Positions 11,301 through 22,300 of a DNA stretch of 64,000 nt are shown here, piece after piece. Origin of the DNA: Paenibacillus phytohabitans (lineage in GTDB: Bacteria; Bacillota; Bacilli; Paenibacillales; Paenibacillaceae); NCBI RefSeq assembly GCF_013141775.1, contig NZ_WHOB01000043.1, positions 62,001 through 126,000 on the forward strand, read 5' to 3'. Under the pieces are notes generated by a model. The model did no database searches, had not been told where the DNA came from, and saw only the letters and a list, made by a program, of their open reading frames with translations. Position 1 is the first letter of the stretch. Each line of letters opens with the position of its first letter. Position numbers and translations under genes: made by a program.

Positions 11301-12172
11301 GCCTCAATCTGGCGGTCCAGGCCTTGCGCAGCGGAGAAATCGAATGTGCGCTTGTCGGCGGAGTCAGCCTGCTGACCTCCAGTAAGATACACCGGCTGTT
11401 TCAGCAGCGGGGCATCTTAAGCCCGGAGCCGAACTTTCACGTGTTTGACAGCCGCGCGCAGGGCGTGGTGTTGTCGGAAGGAGTGGGAGTCGTGCTGCTC
11501 AAGCCTGTAGAGCAGGCGGTTAAGGACGGGGACCGGATCTACGCAGTCATTAAAGGAACTGCCGTGAACAATGACGGGAGGACGGCAGGTCCTGCCGTGC
11601 CGAACCTGCAGGCACAGAAGGAAGTGATGCGCCAGGCGCTGGCCAGAAGCGGTAAACGGCCGGAGGAGATCGGTTACATTGAGGCGAACGGCTCCGGATC
11701 AGTAGTGACCGATCTGCTGGAGCTGAAGGCAATTCAGGCCGTGTACCGCAAGGACGGCGGAGTGCCGCTTGGCATCGGGTCGGTCAAGCCGAATATCGGT
11801 CATCCTTTATGTGCAGAAGGGATCGCCGGATTGATCAAGGTGGTGCTGATGCTGAATCATGGAGAGCAAGTTCCGTATTTGTCCGGCCAAAGGCCGATGA
11901 AGCACTTTGATATCGAAGCGTCACCTTTCTATTTCAGCAGGGATTGCGCCGAATGGCCGGGCCGCAGAACCGCTGCGCTGAACAGTTTTGCAGACGGAGG
12001 CACGAACGCGCATGTCATCATGGAGAGCTGGGAGGAGCTGCGCGCGCCGAATGCTGTCCGCCGTCCGCTTCCATTGCCGGAGGAGGCCATTGAACAGCCT
12101 GCCGGCACAGGCGCGGTTAAGCCGAACTGGTGGCTGAAGCAGACCAAAGCGGCTGATGAGATTCGAGGATGA
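5399..12172 (+). CDS. trans-AT polyketide synthase: DH-ACP-KS-KR-ACP-KS0
   Basis: PKS of 2,257 aa. Order: DH (1-275; H17xxxG21xxxxP26, D190), ACP (S334), KxxYx repeat linker (381-400), condensing KS (about 430-875; C606, H741, H781), KS-flanking linker interrupted by a serine-less ACP-like domain (about 920-1030, P970 at the serine position), KR (about 1185-1655; TGGTRGIG, Y1561), ACP (S1711), KS0 (about 1808-2215; C1962, N2097 instead of His, H2135). The N-terminal DH should complete the dehydrating bimodule begun on the preceding protein, and the C-terminal KS0 hands over to the DH of the next. Start: AAAGGAGG lies seven bases before ATG 5399; the nearby ATG 5395 is out of frame and stops quickly. 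The stop overlaps a possible start of the next gene, so translation is probably coupled. Confidence 0.96.
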   Translation: MKQQLVFNQNNPMIRHHQVCGQSLLPGQAYIDILYQIFRKYKYRFNELELRNLSIHQPLTARPEEDIVLTIQVTETAEGRWAVRFGGRSRLSGIYSGEEILYAVAEMHRIGPVLFDEQLYPDEYKSAPARSRDLGRMYEEWTQRGVLHTGFMKAAGTLWATDEAYIMETAVSEEALLTADKFMFHPVLLDGSGAGILGGLFSGGLQTGKGLLLPLFYESFRASGLLQTGCSAKVLSSSVQQRGELLSMTISYYDKQGSKVAELTNFTMKLIRQDNTGADIIIGDSRPDGQQQQSHAAGAAAALKLVRKLLAEQLQKTEEELNPHAGYYELGLDSAGLLAIANAIENEIGDAVPPTLLFEHTTAVQLADYLASAYSGRFGRKDTYGKEAYEKETYVKDSYGNIPSFRSAGEPQGREQAAANALPSPDAGADGDIAIIGMAGRYPDADGLAAFWDNLKSGKDSIRQVPSTRWQWESYKDIVSPSGKPVSRWGGFIDDPDCFDPQFFRISPREAETMDPQERLFLTVCWETIEDAGYTPGTLVQPRGRHKRQPVGVFAGVMHKDYAMLGAEEAAKGNRFPLSLNYAPIANRVSYFCNFHGPSMTIDTVCSSSLTAVHLAAESIRHGECEVALAGGVNLSLHPNKYVSYGLMDMHASDGRCRTFGEGGDGYVSSEGVGAVLLKPLRKAVRDGDSIYAVIKGTVINHVGTVSGITVPSPVGQAELISECLDKTGIDARTISYIEAHGTGTSLGDPIEMQGLVKAFRDYTSDTGFCSIGSVKSNIGHAESAAGIGGLHKVILQLYHEKLVPSLHAEEPNPYIDFAGSPFYIQRTLKHWERPKAVIGGKETVFPRRAGISSFGATGSNAHIILEEYMPEPDMVKPLNAAGLEPGERLYLIPLSAKNKERLQAYAAKLAAFLQASLTEQKAAAVGKRHGAAILETAEHRICSIVSDIIQMKDGIIDAEQDWSEYGLEPVHFIQLHDKLKTAFGIELGSETILALRSAAAVAKRIAEGTAGIEEEDASPAVEKSGGSGRLDAENLEAIAYTLQVGREPMNDRVICVARSSRELILQLEQIAQGKENITSVFRGTVKPSGELASVFRADEDFGELLQRWLSKGQLEKIAQLWVNGVGIDWKQLYGSNAPKRLSLPSYPFAKERYWLPSMAAPDDHAVGQQGWPPMSARRDGGAIPVERSMRLLQKQWEPCPPPASICSLSGAVAILTTEETRPLALRLARQLPAARILGSEELRSELDEHVYSYVVDLTGCGEERTNEPDGWIPWLQRLIERGTRDGMMLLGVTTGLEATQGQKQGPVNLAGAMQAGLYRMLQSEYSHLRSRHVDFAPDCGGHVMAETIAAELLTDSEDAEVRYLEGMRYRACLAELPMDSGEEAPGPFPEGQTLWITGGTRGIGALCAKHFVRSRGVRRLVLTGREAIPPREQWDDYTADEASPTGQKIRMVRELELLGAQVKVLALDLTDEAAVRRCLSEVKAAWGGIGGVLHCAGLGNLDTPAFIRKSGGRMEEVWAPKVKGLNVLYRCMREEPLQFFVLFSSVSAIMPTLAAGQSDYAMANAYMDYAAQAWSGECPVISIQWPSWKETGLGEVKSRAYEQTGMLAHTDAEGLLMLDRILSGGQGPVVLPAVVDPRRWKPARLLLRSLRELGDARIEARKPAPQEERDAENVLPAVRSFVTGVFAKELKLDPLRLDPDLPFAEYGVDSIMLAQVLRIIKQGVGTELDPSILYEHPSIRSLSAWLADNHGDSFAAHSREAMELPGQGDSRLFQPAAALKQPPVPLSGPLPQTAATGRVIDSGTDAPNIAVIGLSCRFPGAETLDDYWRLLSEGSSAIRLVPAGRWPGPELYYAGLLGRPQAMPASVFRLSNEDAQAMDPQALLLLEESLKAWHHAGYTPEEIKERSVGVYIGARSKHDPDEASLLQARNPILAVGSNYLAANISQYFDLHGPSLVLDTACSSALVGLNLAVQALRSGEIECALVGGVSLLTSSKIHRLFQQRGILSPEPNFHVFDSRAQGVVLSEGVGVVLLKPVEQAVKDGDRIYAVIKGTAVNNDGRTAGPAVPNLQAQKEVMRQALARSGKRPEEIGYIEANGSGSVVTDLLELKAIQAVYRKDGGVPLGIGSVKPNIGHPLCAEGIAGLIKVVLMLNHGEQVPYLSGQRPMKHFDIEASPFYFSRDCAEWPGRRTAALNSFADGGTNAHVIMESWEELRAPNAVRRPLPLPEEAIEQPAGTGAVKPNWWLKQTKAADEIRG
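6539..6598 (+). repeat. Four imperfect 15-base tandem repeats coding a KxxYx linker
   Basis: Four successive 15-base units in frame code KDTYG, KEAYE, KETYV and KDSYG between the ACP and the KS. It is a hydrophilic interdomain linker in the PKS gene and a likely site of slippage. Confidence 0.85.
8148..8495 (+). other. Degenerate ACP-like domain inserted in the KS-flanking linker
   Basis: About 115 residues interrupt the linker between LSAKNKERLQAYAAKLAAFL and the conserved AYTLQVGRE segment. The insert contains an ACP-like pattern: helix I, then DWSEYGLEPVHFIQL, an FGIEL turn and a final AAAVAKRIAEG helix. The phosphopantetheine motif GxDS is GLEP (P970), so it cannot be loaded. The matching KS in the next gene (14,760-15,000) has the same flanking segments with no insert, which shows that this is an insertion and not a normal linker. 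Confidence 0.75.
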
Positions 12173-12204
12173 GCAGAGAGATTAAGACTGGAGGGTTAAG
12201 CGGG

Positions 12205-13330
12205 ATGACAACAACAGAATTCCGGTTTCAAAGCGATCATCCGATCTTGGCCCATCATCAGGTGATGGGCAGCGGCATCCTGCCGGGATTGGCTTACATT
12301 GATATCTGTTACCAATGGTTCAGGGAGCAGGGATATGATTGCGCAGAGCTGGAGCTGCGCCAGGTTACCCTCTTTCGCCCCGTAACCGTTCGGGAGAACG
12401 AGGAGATCCGGCTGCGGCTTCAATGTGTTGAAGCGCAGAAGGGGCGATGGCAAATCCGGGTGGAAGGCGAAATTATCGGGACGGAGGAAGAGTCCGCCGG
12501 GCCTTTCATGACCGCCGAGATGCACCGCTGCCCGCCGGTGCGGTTCGAACATTCGATCGATGCGGACCGTATCCGTTCTTCGGCCGGCAGCAGGACAGAT
12601 ATGGCGCTGCTCTATGAGCAGTGCCGGGCTCTCGGACTTGTACATTCCGGATTCATGAAGGTGGAAGGAAGACTGTTTGACGAGGCCGATTCGCTCTTGC
12701 TGGACCTTGATCTCCCGCAGGATAGCCTCGGGGAAGCAGATAGCTTCATGTTCCACCCGGCACTGCTCGACGGCAGCTGCGTCGGGGCCGGGGCGCACTT
12801 CACGCAATTGGCGGAGGACCGGCGGCTGTTTCTGCCTGTCTACATCGAATCATTTCGTGCTGCGGAGCTGATTCAAGCGAACTGTATGGCCGTAGTCAAG
12901 CATTCATCGATAATTCAACGGGATGGACTATTGTCGTTTACGCTGGCGTTTTTTAACCGGGATGGCCGGCAAATCGGCGAGCTGAAGAATTTCACGAACA
13001 AGCTGGTCCGCGGCGGGGAGGCAGAGAGCCCTGGTCAGCTCCTTCCCCGGCAGCCGCACGAAGCCTTACCGGACGTAACGGAAGCGGCTCAGAGCGCGGA
13101 AGCCGCCGCACGCCGTTTTCTCGTCAGCCTGATTGCGGAGCGGATGAACCGGGACGAGAAACAGATTGATGTGCGGGCGGGCTATTTTGAAATGGGGCTT
13201 GATTCGGCCTCCATGCTTACACTGGCCAAGGCTGTGGAGAACAGTCTCGGGAAGGACATCTCCCCGACGCTTCTATTCGAGTACCCGACGGTTGAACGCT
13301 TAGCGCAGTATTTGGGAGCTGCCTATCCGG
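12205..13330 (+). other. PKS domains DH-ACP (second half of a split bimodule)
   Basis: DH with H18xxxG22xxxxP27 and D189 in LLDGSC; the usual Gln/His four residues after the Asp is not present. ACP serine is S334 in GLDS, the same residue number as in the preceding protein, showing that the two DH-ACP units are close duplicates. Confidence 0.85.
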
Positions 13331-16300
13331 AGCAGCTTCGTCCGGAAGAGCCGGAGCTGAGCACGAATCTGCCGGCTGCAGACGGCGGCGTATGGCCTGT
13401 GAATTCCGGTACGGCTGAACCGGCAGCGCACGCGTCTGCTCGAGGTGATGACATCGCGGTCATCGGCATGGCCGGGCGATATCCGTCCGCTGCGAACCTG
13501 GAACAGTTCTGGTCGAATCTGACGGCCGGCAAAGATTGTATCCGCGAGGTTCCGTCTTCCCGCTGGAAGTCAGAGCGGCTGGCGGGCCTTCGTTCCGCCT
13601 CGGGGAAGCCGATGTCCCGCTGGGGCGGATTCATCGATGATCCGGATTGCTTCGATCCGCAATTTTTTAGAATTACGCCGAGAGAAGCAGAGACGCTCGA
13701 CCCTCAGGAGCGGCTGTTTCTGGAAACCTGCTGGGAGACCATCGAGGACGCGGGCTATACGCCGGATTCATTGACAGTACCGGCCGGACCGCATCAACGC
13801 CGCCGCGTCGGGGTATTTGTCGGCGTGATGCATAAGGATTACGCGCTGCTCGGAGCGGAAGCGGCGGCGCAGGGGCATCCGTTTCCGCTTTCGCTGAACT
13901 ATGCCCCCATAGCGAACCGCGTGTCGTATGTTTGCAATTTTCATGGACCCAGCATGGCCGTCGATACGGTATGCTCCTCCTCGCTGACTGCGGTTCATCT
14001 GGCCATGGAGAGCATTCGGAGCGGAGACTGCGAAGCCGCATTGGCAGGCGGCGTCAATCTGTCGCTCCATCCGGCCAAATATGCCACTTACGGCATGATG
14101 GACATGCAGGCCAGCGACGGGCGCTGCCGCACGTTCGGCAGCGGCGGAGACGGCTACGTGTCGGGAGAAGGAGTCGGCGCCGTTCTGCTCAAGCCGCTCA
14201 GCAAGGCGATTGCGGACGGTGATCATATTTATGCTGTTCTGAAAGGAAGCATGATCAATCACGGCGGCTCGGCGAGCGGCATTACCGTGCCTAACCCTGT
14301 GGCCCATGCCGATTTGATCGGTGAATGTCTCCAGAAGGCCGGTATCGGCGCGCGGTCGGTTTCGTATATCGAGGCTCACGGGACCGGTACGCCGCTGGGC
14401 GACCCGATAGAGATGGAGGGACTCGTCAAAGCTTTCCGCTCCCATACGAACGATACCCAGTTCTGTTCGGTCGGCTCCGTAAAATCGAATATCGGCCATG
14501 CAGAGTCGGCTGCCGGCATTTGCGGGCTTCACAAAGTCATTTTGCAGCTTTACCACCGGATGCTGGTGCCTTCGCTGCATGCGGAGGAGCTTAATCCATA
14601 TATCGATTTTGAACGGTCTCCTTTCTATGTACAGCGGAAGCTCGCGGCATGGGAGCGGCCAATTGTGACGGATAAGGGCAAGGAGATAAGCGTGCCGCTG
14701 CGGGCGGGCATCAGCTCGTTTGGAGCCACCGGCTCCAACGCCCATCTCCTGCTTGAAGAATACGACCCTGCGGCTCACGCGGCAGGCACGGTCCCGGTCA
14801 ATCCGCCACTTGGTGAGAACGGCCAGTGTCCCGCGCTTGTACTGCTCTCCGCCAAAAACAAGGAACGTCTTCACGCATATGCCGGCAAGCTGGCCGGCCA
14901 TTTACAGCCGGATTCGGATTACCGCGCCGTTGATCTGCATGCGCTGGCCTACACGCTTCAAGTCGGCCGTGAGGCGATGGAAGAACGCGCTGCCTTCCTG
15001 GTGAGGGATGTACCGGAGCTTGTCGCCGGGCTGCGCCTGCTGGCAGCGGGAGAAGAGAGCACCGGCTCCGTATGGCTTGGCCGGTCGGAAATTGACGCGG
15101 CTGAGGACCGGCTCGTTCCGGAGGCGGCTGCTGAAAGCTTGGCTTCCGCTGCCGCCGCATGGGTCCACGGACGGGAAGTCGACTGGAAGAGGATGTACGG
15201 TGAATCCGTACCTCTTCGCCTGAGCCTGCCATCGTACCCTTTTGCCAAAGAACGGTATTGGGTACCGGTATCCGGCCATCCAGCGGGTGCCAGGCTGTCC
15301 GCTTCGTCCTTGCTGCATCCGCTGCTCCACGAGAACGTCTCTGACTTCCGGGAGCAGCGCTTCCGTACGGTCTTTACCGGCAGCGAGTTTTTTCTGGCAA
15401 ATCATATTGTGAACGGACAACGTATGCTTCCCGCCACAGCATACCTGGAAATGGTCCGGGCCGCTGTGGCGATGTCTGCCGGCGAAATGCCGGACGGGCC
15501 GCTCAGTATCCGGTTGAAGCATATTGTCTGGTCTAACCCCTTCATCGCAGGCGAAGGAACGGCAAGTGTCGATATCGCGCTTTTTCCTGAGACGGACGAT
15601 GAAATTACATTCGATATCTTTAGTCATGCGCCGGGAGAGGAGCCGGTTGTGTACTGCCAGGGAACTGCGGTAATTGCTTCCGGCACCGTAGAAGCCGCCC
15701 GGATGGATCTGGACCGGGTTCGCTCGGAATGTGCGGAGGATAGTCTGGATGCGCCAGCACTATACGGGCTGTTCCGGTCGATGGGAATTGAATACGGCCC
15801 AGCCCACCGCGGGGTGGACAGGCTTCAGCTAGGCGAGGGCCAAGTGCTTGCACGGCTGACGCTGCCTGCGGAAGCGGCCGCTTCAGGGACAGAGGCCTAT
15901 GTCCTGCATCCGAGCTCTATGGATGCGGCGCTGCAAGCCTGCATCGGACTTGCTCCGGCGGCGGGCGCGGCAGGCAAGCCTTTGGTTCCATTCGCGTTGG
16001 AAGAGCTGGTTATTCACGGTGCCTGCACGGAACAGATGTGGGTCTGGACCCGCTATAGCCCGGGAAGCGGGACAGGCTCTCCGCTGCTCAAATATGATTT
16101 GGACCTCTGTGATGATCAGGGCAGTATGCTCGTTCAGCTAAAAGGCTTATCCGTTCGTCCGCTGGAGCTTGAAACGCTTACGGGGACGAAGACAGAACCG
16201 GCTTCTACTCTGCTGCTGCATAAAGAATGGGAAGAACGGCCGGCTGCCTTCACGCATAGTTTATCCGGCCCGGACGTCAAGCATCTTGTTGTCCTTAGCG

Positions 16301-19300
16301 GACAGGAGGCGTTCGATTTAGCCGCGCTTCGTGCCAATCTGGGTGGTGCAGAATGCGTCCAATTCCCTCATGAAGGGGAGGGGACCGCCGCCCGTTACCG
16401 CAGGGCTGCGGCCGCTCTGCTCGAGCTTCTTCAGCGCGTCCGCCCAAGCTCTCCGGCGGGGAGGCTGCTTATTCAACTCGCGGTCCCGAACCAGGGCGAG
16501 CTCCGGTTGTATGCCGGACTTTTCGGGATGCTGAAAACGATGCAGCTGGAGAACACCGGTCTGGCCGTGCAGCTGATTGAGCTGGAGCCTGGGGACAATG
16601 CCGGTTCCCTCGCGTACAAATTGAAGCAGGACAGCACAGATTTGGAGTGCGAACATATCCGTTACGAGCATGGGAAGCGGCATGTTGCCATTCGCCAGGC
16701 GGTTGACATTTCCGGCGGAGATGCCCCTCATTCGCTGCCTTGGAAAGATGGAGGCGTCTATCTAATCACCGGCGGAGCGGGCGGGCTTGGCCTGATTATT
16801 TCCAGGGAAATTGCACGTTCTGTTGACGCTCCGTCAATTATACTGGCTGGACGCTCCGAGCTGGACAAGGCAAAGGAGGCGGAGCTTGACGAGCTGCGCA
16901 GAAGCGGTACCCGCGTCTGTTACGTGAAGACAGATGTCAGCGACTTTACGGCAGTTTGCAGTCTAATGAACAGCATACGCTCCGAATATGGCACGCTGAA
17001 CGGCATCGTACATAGCGCGGGCCTGGTTCGTGACCGTATGCTCATGCACAAAACAGCTGCGGAGCTGCAGGAGGTGCTGGCACCGAAGGTGGACGGGCTT
17101 GTTCATCTGGATGAGGCCAGCACCGGCTTTCCGCTCGACTTTGTTATCGCCTTCTCATCGGCAGCCGGTAGTCTTGGCAATTCCGGTCAAGCGGATTATG
17201 CGGCGGCCAACGCTTTCATGGATGCTTATGCCGGGTTCCGCAATACGCTCTACCAGTCCGGCAAGCGGAACGGCCGGATGCTGTCTGTTGGCTGGCCGCT
17301 GTGGGCGGAAGGCGGAATGAGGCTGGAGGCACAAGCGGAGACAGCACTGCTTGGAAGCAAAGGCCTGATTCCTCTGCGGACGGCCTCCGGCATCCGGGCA
17401 TTGTACCGGGCATGGGCTGCACAGAAGGATCATGTACTGGTACTTGAGGGAGACGCTGCCCGTATGCTGGACATCGATAAGCAGCAGTCCGCCACATGGG
17501 AACAACAGACCGACGCCGGTGCGGACGGGACTTTGGCCGAAATAGATGTGCTTTACGGCTTTGCAGTACGGTACCTCACCAAGCTGTTGGCCGAAGTGAC
17601 CAAGCTGCCGGTCAGCCGGATTGATGACGTCACCTCCTTGGAGGAGTACGGCATGGATTCGATCGTAGCGATGCAGCTGACTGCTGAAATGGAGAAAGGA
17701 TTCGGGACACTGCCGAAGACTCTGTTCTTCGAATACCGGAATTTGCAGGAATTGGCGGCATATCTGACCAAAGCTTACCCGGGCAGGATATCCGCATTGT
17801 CAGGCGAACCGGCCGGGCTGAAGGAGACAGCAGCCGCCAAGGTTCCGGCTGAGACTGCAAAAGACGGCACGGTGAAGAGGCTCACGCCCCGCTCCCGGCC
17901 ATCCGGCAGACTGCACCGCGGTAATAGCGAGGATACCGCTGCCGAAGCTGCGGGTCTGCCGGCTGCCGCAAAAGATATCGCCATTATCGGCTTGTCGGGA
18001 CGTTACCCGGGAGCATGGGACTTGGAGGAGTTCTGGCAGGTACTGAAGGACGGCAGGGATTGTATTACCGGAATTCCGGCTGCGCGCTGGGATAACAGCC
18101 GCCACCGCAAAGGGAGCGAAGGCCGGAACGCTGAACGTTGGGGCGGTTTTATCGATGGCGTCGACGAATTTGATCCGCTATTCTTCAACATCTCTCCGCG
18201 CGAAGCGGAGACGATGGATCCGCAGGAGCGGCTCTTTCTGGAGCGCGTCTATGAAGCGATGGAGGATGCGGGCTATGTGCGCCTGACAGGCGGAGCCTCC
18301 GCCCCGTATCATGCGGGAAGTGTGGGCGTATACGTCGGGGTCATGTACGAGGAATATCAGCTGTATGGCGTTCGCGAGCAGATACAGGGAAAAGCGGTGG
18401 CACTTTCGGGTAATTCGGCATCCATCGCCAACCGGGTGTCGTATTATTGCAATTTTCAAGGACCGAGTATGGCGGTTGCCACCATGTGCTCGTCCTCTCT
18501 GACGGCGATTCATCTGGCATGCCAAAGCTTGCGGCTGGGCGAGTGCAGGATGGCCGTAGCCGGCGGTGTCAACGTATCGGTTCATCCGAACAAATATATA
18601 TTGCTTGAGCAAAACCAGTTCGTGTCGAGCAAAGGCCGATGTGAAAGCTTCGGTATCGGGGGAGACGGCTATGTGCCCGGCGAGGGAGTCGGTGCCGTGC
18701 TGCTTAAGCCGCTCGATCAGGCAATTGCCGACGGCGACCCGATCTACGGCGTGATTAAAGGAACGGCCGTCAATCACGGCGGCAAGGTGAACGGCTACAC
18801 CGTCCCGAATCCGAACGCCCAAGCGGAGGTCATCGGCAAAGCGCTTAGGGAAGCGGGACTTGATGCCCGGGAACTCACGTATATCGAAGCGCATGGAACG
18901 GGCACTTCACTGGGCGATCCGATTGAAATCGCGGGGTTAGCCAAATGCTTCGGGACCTATACGCAGGATAAACAATTTTGTGCGATCGGGTCGGTCAAGT
19001 CGAATATCGGCCATTCCGAAAGCGCGGCCGGCATTGCCGGACTCACCAAGGTGCTGCTGCAGCTGCAGCATAAACAGCTCGTGCCATCGCTCCACTCGGA
19101 AGTGCTGAATCCTAATATCGATTTTACGAATACGCCTTTTACCGTTCAACGGGAGCTGGCAGAATGGCCAAGACCACTGCTTAACCTGGACGGAACGGCG
19201 AAGGAGCACCGGCGGACAGCGGGCCTGTCATCGTTCGGCGCGGGCGGCTCGAATGCCCACATCATTATTCAGGAATACGTACCGGCCGGGACGGAGGCAA

Positions 19301-22300
19301 TGTACGGGGAGTCTGCGGGTACACCGGTGCATCCTGCTCTTATTCTGTTATCCGCAAGAGATGAGGAGAGGCTCCGGGAGCAGGCGAAGCGGCTTGTCGA
19401 GGCGATACGCTGTAAAGGACTGTCAGATACGGATTTGCCGCATTTGGCATATACACTTCAAGTCGGCCGCGAAGCCATGGAGGAACGGCTGGCGCTTGCG
19501 GCGGTGACGATGGCGGATGCGGTGCAGAAGCTGACGGCTTACGCAGAGAACCCTGCGGCAGCCTCCCTGGACATATACCGGGACGGGATCAAACGCAATA
19601 AAGAAATGATGGCATTGCTCGCCCAAGATGAAGATATGGCTGCTGCAGTGGATCATTGGATGGCAAAAGGCAAATGGAACAAGCTCCTCGGGCTCTGGGT
19701 GAGGGGCGGGGCAGTGGATTGGTCCCGGCTTTACACCGGTTCTGGCTTCTTGCCGCGGCGGTTGCGGCTGCCTTCCTATCCTTTCGCCAGAGAACGGTAT
19801 TGGGTTGCCGGCGGACAAGAACATGCCGATGTATCCGGCGGCAGTGCCGGGCAAGCTTATCTTCATCCTCTGCTGCATGTAAATACATCTGATCTGGCAG
19901 AGCAACGGTATACTTCTTTGTTTACGGGGGCGGAATTTTATCTGGAGGATCATGTGGTGAACGGGCAATCCATGCTGCCTGCCGCCGCATTCCTGGAGAT
20001 GGCACGTGCTGCCGTAGAAGACGCGGCTGCAGGCTTGACGGGTGAGCCGACAGCCATCCGGCTGTCCGGCGTAACGTGGCCCCGCCCGCTTATCGCGGGA
20101 ACACAGCCCGTTCAAGTGCATATCGGACTCCATCCCGGTGAGCGGGATGAAATTATGTTCGACATATACGGGAACGGGGAAGATGGCAGTGCGCCGGTCT
20201 ACAGCAGCGGCCGTGCAGAGCTGTATGCGGTAGAAGATGCACCGCATCTAGACCTGGACGCCCTTTATGCGGCCTGCAGCGGGCAGCAGTTCGATGCCGG
20301 TACCGTGTATGAAAGCTTCCGCTTGAGGGGGATCGGGTACGGGCCCGGCCACCGGGGGATCGAGAGGCTGCACACCGGCCGAGGACAAGTGCTGGCCGAG
20401 CTTACGCTGCCTGACTTCCTGGCGGGGACTGAGGATACCTATATGCTGCATCCGAGCTTGCTCGACTCGGCGCTTCAAGCGTCGGCAGGACTGCGCCTCG
20501 CTGAGGCTGACGCTGACGCAGGAAAGGCAGCGGACGCCCAGGGGCTCTATCTGCCTTTTGCTTTGGAGGAGCTGGAGGTGACGGGAGCGTGCGCTTCCCG
20601 GATGGTTGCCCATGTCCGTTACAGCGATGGAAGCCCGGCAGACGGGAGCACCGACAAATTCGATATTGATTTATGCGACCGGAACGGGAAGGTCTGTGCC
20701 CGGTTAAAAGGGTTCACGGTTCGTAAAACCGGTCCGGAAGCGCTGCGCCAGCTGGAAGAAGGAGCGGCAGCAAGCGAGTCGAAGCCGCAGATGCAGACAT
20801 TAAGCCTGATGCCGGTCTGGGATGCCGTTAAACCTGCAATGAGGCAGGACAATACACGGGATGGGGAAGGATTATTAGTGATCGGAACACCCGGGGTGAT
20901 ACGTGACCGAGTGATGCAGCACTTTGCCGGCGCTTCCCTGATGGAGCTTATGGGGGGAGAAACGGCGGATACGATTGCCCAGCGGCTTCAGGCGCAGGGT
21001 CCGGTCCGCCATGTGGTGTGGATTGCGCCGCAGAATACGACGATCGAATCCCCGACTGATGAAGCATGGATTGGGGAGCAGGAGCGCGGGGTGCTGCAAG
21101 TATTCCGCCTGATCAAAGCGTTTCTTCAATTAAAATATGGCAGCCAGCCGCTGGAATGGACGCTGGTGACGGTGCAGTCGCAGCCTATCCATTCCTGTGA
21201 CCCGCTGAAGACGGCACATGCCGGGGTTCACGGACTGGCAGGGTCAATGGCCAAAGAATATCCGGGCTGGCAGGTACGCGCTGTCGATCTGGAAGCGGGC
21301 CGGGAGTTCCCTGTTGATGATATGTTCAGGCTGCCGGCGGAACCGCAAGGAAATTCCTGGGTCTACCGTACGGGCGAATGGCACAAGCAGAAGCTCGTCC
21401 CGATCCAGGAAGCCGCTTCCGAACCGACGCTCTTCCAGGAGGGCGGCGTGTATGTAGTAATTGGAGGTGCAGGCGGCATCGGCCAAGCGTGGAGCGAATA
21501 TATGATCCGGACCCACCAGGCCAATGTGATATGGATTGGAAGGCGGGAGAAGGATTCCGGCATTCAAGCCGGCATCGACCGGCTTGCGGCTCTGGGTCCG
21601 GCGCCCGAATATATCGCGGCAGATGCGGCCGACCTGCAGTCTTTTCAGCGCGCTTATCTTGAGATCAAGCAGCGCTATTCCCGCATTAACGGCATTGTGC
21701 ATGCGGCACTTGTGCTGCGGGATCAGTTACTTGCGAACATGGACGAAGAACGTTTCCACGCGGCCCTTGCCGCCAAGGTCGATGTATCTGTGAGGATCGG
21801 CCAAGTATTCCGGGACGAGCCGCTCGATTTCGTGCTGTTCTTCTCCTCCATCAATGCGTTTGCAAGATCCGCAGGACAAAGCAATTATAGTGCAGGCTGC
21901 GCTTTTAAGGATGCATATGCCAGCTATTTAGCAGGAGTGTGGCCGTGTGCCGTCAAGGTGATGAACTGGGGATATTGGGGAAGCGTCGGAGCTGTCGCAT
22001 CCCGGGAATACAGCGAGCGCATGGCTAACAGGGGAATCGGCTCCATCGAGCCGCCGGAGGCAATGGCTGCGCTGGAGTCGCTGCTGGCCGGTCCGGTGAA
22101 TCAGATGGCACTGGTCCGGACGGCGAACCCCGGAGCTATGGAAATGATCGATGTCCGGCAGGCAGCCTCGGTCTATTCCGCACAAGTTGATGCTTCACCG
22201 GGCGCCGGCATATTCCATCACATGGCGGATGATATCCAGGAAGGGCAGACCCGGCAGGCCAAAGCGCTGAGCAGCCCGGCGGCCCGAGAGCTGGAACAGC

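Noticed and set aside
12169..12204. Start of the third PKS protein at ATG 12169
   Set aside because: The ATG overlaps the previous stop but has no spaced ribosome site, and the extra 12 residues are absent from the homologous N-terminus of the second protein; ATG 12205 has GGAGGG nine bases upstream.
2060..14800. Mobile element as the cause of the PKS duplications
   Set aside because: No transposase, terminal inverted repeats or target duplications are visible at the block ends; homologous recombination between similar modules explains them.
13768..14901. Long open frame on the - strand (377 codons)
   Set aside because: Antisense to a complete KS; a similar shadow recurs opposite the KS at 35,862-37,025, as expected from shared KS sequence and not from a gene.
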